Below, piece after piece: positions 4,182 through 5,457 of a stretch of DNA of 5,457 bases. The number at the start of each line of letters is the position of its first letter. The first letter of the stretch is position 1. This DNA comes from Chitinophagales bacterium (lineage in GTDB: Bacteria; Bacteroidota; Bacteroidia; Chitinophagales; UBA10324): positions 1 to 5,457 of the forward strand of contig JACCZZ010000068.1 of NCBI GenBank assembly GCA_013695715.1, in the 5' to 3' direction. The translations under genes and the position numbers were made by a program. The notes under the pieces were generated by a model, which searched no databases, was not told the origin of the DNA, and saw only the letters and a list, made by a program, of their open reading frames with translations.

Positions 4182-5457
4182 ATGAATAAAAAAGTAATGT
4201 TGATTATCATGGATGGATGGGGCCATGGCGCTCATCCGGCAAGTGATGCAATCTACCAGTCAAATACTTTTTTCATCAAAAGTCTCTATTCCCAATATCC
4301 GCATTGCGAATTAATTACTTGTGGCGAAGCAGTTGGTCTACCATCCGGACAAATGGGTAATTCTGAGGTTGGCCATATGAATATAGGTGCCGGACGTATA
4401 GTTTACCAGGAGCTCATGCGGATCAACAACGTCATTAAAAACAATATGCTTGGCCAAAATGAGGCATTACTGGCAACTCTTAAATATGCAAAGGAAAATA
4501 ATAGGGCTTTACATTTATTGGGACTTGTATCAGATGGAGGCGTTCACTCGCATATTTCTCATCTAAAAGCTTTGTGTCAGATCGCTCATGATTTTGGTTT
4601 GAAGAATATTTTTATTCACGCATTCACTGATGGGCGCGATACCGACCCAAAAAGCGGCTTTGGTTTTTTAAAAGATCTTGAAGCCTTTCTGAATAATCTT
4701 GAAATACCGATTGCTTCAGTAATAGGCCGATATTATGCAATGGACCGTGATAACAGGTGGCTGAGGGTAAAGATTGCATATGATTTAATTGTTCATGGAT
4801 TAGGTAAGCCAAGTAAGGACATGCTTTCGGCAGTACAGCAATCCTATGAGCAAGGAATAACAGATGAGTTTATAAATCCGATAATAAAAGCTGATGAAGA
4901 GGGCCGACCTATCACCACAATTCAGGAAGGAGATACGGTTATATGTTTCAACTTCCGCACAGACAGATGCCGGGAAATATCACGGGCGTTGACTCAGCAG
5001 GATTTTCCAGAATTCGGCATGAAAAAACTCGGATTATATTATACTACCATGACCATGTATGATCATGCTTTTAAAAACGTTAACTATATTTTCTCGAACG
5101 ATGACCTGACGCATACTCTTGGGGAAACACTTGAAGATGAAGGACTAACACAGATGAGAATTGCAGAGACAGAAAAGTATCCACATGTAACCTTCTTTTT
5201 TAATGGTGGAAGAGAGCAGCCATTCAAAGGTGAAAGCAGATTTATGGTTCCATCGCCTAAAGTGGCTACCTATGATCTTCAGCCCGAAATGAGTGCTATA
5301 GAGGTGAAGAATGTGTTAATTGAAAAAACAAAAGCCTTGCAGCCTGATTTCATCTGCGTGAACTTCGCGAACCCTGATATGGTTGGTCATACCGGAGTGA
5401 TGGAAGCGGTTAAGCGAGCCGTAGAAACGGTGGACAACTGCGTGAAAGAAGTAGTAG
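4182..5457 (+). CDS. gpmI: Cofactor-independent phosphoglycerate mutase, N-terminal 425 residues (3' end outside window)
   Basis: GpmI interconverts 3- and 2-phosphoglycerate in glycolysis and gluconeogenesis without 2,3-bisphosphoglycerate, using two bound metal ions and a phosphoserine intermediate. The frame is open from ATG 4182 to the window end; the family is about 505-515 residues, so roughly 80-90 are missing. Visible in order are D11 (IIMDGWG), catalytic S61 (MGNSEVGHMNIGAGR), H122 (SDGGVHSH), D150/R152/D153 (TDGRDTDPKS), R183 and R189 (IGRYYAMDRDNRW), R259 and R262 (NFRTDR) and K332 (ETEKYPHVTFF). These are followed by ATYDLQPEMSA (362-372) and D399/H403 (NFANPDMVGHTG), metal ligands. 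The remaining metal-binding Asp-His pair and histidine should lie past the edge. The start is clear: the protein begins directly with the family's opening strand, and a good promoter ends ten bases upstream. It is divergent from the DUF4783-nadC run, with 273 bp between. No anomaly is seen. Confidence 0.97.
   Translation, partial: MNKKVMLIIMDGWGHGAHPASDAIYQSNTFFIKSLYSQYPHCELITCGEAVGLPSGQMGNSEVGHMNIGAGRIVYQELMRINNVIKNNMLGQNEALLATLKYAKENNRALHLLGLVSDGGVHSHISHLKALCQIAHDFGLKNIFIHAFTDGRDTDPKSGFGFLKDLEAFLNNLEIPIASVIGRYYAMDRDNRWLRVKIAYDLIVHGLGKPSKDMLSAVQQSYEQGITDEFINPIIKADEEGRPITTIQEGDTVICFNFRTDRCREISRALTQQDFPEFGMKKLGLYYTTMTMYDHAFKNVNYIFSNDDLTHTLGETLEDEGLTQMRIAETEKYPHVTFFFNGGREQPFKGESRFMVPSPKVATYDLQPEMSAIEVKNVLIEKTKALQPDFICVNFANPDMVGHTGVMEAVKRAVETVDNCVKEVV

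Noticed and set aside
4624..4812. Minus-strand open frame inside gpmI
   Set aside because: It is antisense to the conserved DGRDT and IGRYYAMD region of gpmI, so the coding constraint belongs to gpmI.

Overview
The window looks like ordinary chromosomal DNA from a member of the Bacteroidota, perhaps a cytophagia-like lineage. The evidence is a UvrA tail with the [14 protein letters not shown] wording common in that phylum, a DUF4783 protein (a family I know almost only from Bacteroidota), the lack of strong Shine-Dalgarno sequences, and intergenic matches to the Bacteroidota promoter pattern (TTTG near -33, TAnnTTTG near -7). The exact genus cannot be read from this sequence.

Layout, left to right. 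Bases 1-511 are the 3' end of uvrA (+). A 149-bp gap follows, holding a possible terminator hairpin and an imperfect palindrome that overlaps a -7-like element. Bases 661-870 (+) encode a 69-residue antitoxin-like 'addiction module component' with no toxin gene beside it. It converges, with 21 bp between, on a leftward run of four genes read right to left: a secreted DUF4783 protein (3908-3510), nadC (3509-2670), an enoyl-CoA hydratase (2592-1810) and nfo (1734-892). Bases 3909-4181 are a divergent control region with promoter-like elements in both directions and two dyad repeats. Bases 4182-5457 (+) are the first 425 codons of gpmI, cut off by the window edge.

How the genes relate. The DUF4783 and nadC genes touch (stop TAG directly followed by a GTG start) and are very probably co-transcribed. 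The hydratase and nfo follow on the same strand after gaps of 77 and 75 bp, so they may be in the same transcript or have their own promoters. The products cover NAD synthesis (NadC), acyl-CoA metabolism (hydratase), lower glycolysis/gluconeogenesis (GpmI) and DNA repair (UvrA for nucleotide excision, Nfo for abasic sites). They do not form one pathway.

I found no mobile element, CRISPR array, tRNA, rRNA or convincing novel multi-gene system. The points most worth a second look are the toxin-less antitoxin with an operator-like palindrome, the zero-gap in-frame DUF4783/nadC junction preceded by a slippery A-AAA-AAG heptamer, and the dyads in the gpmI/DUF4783 control region.
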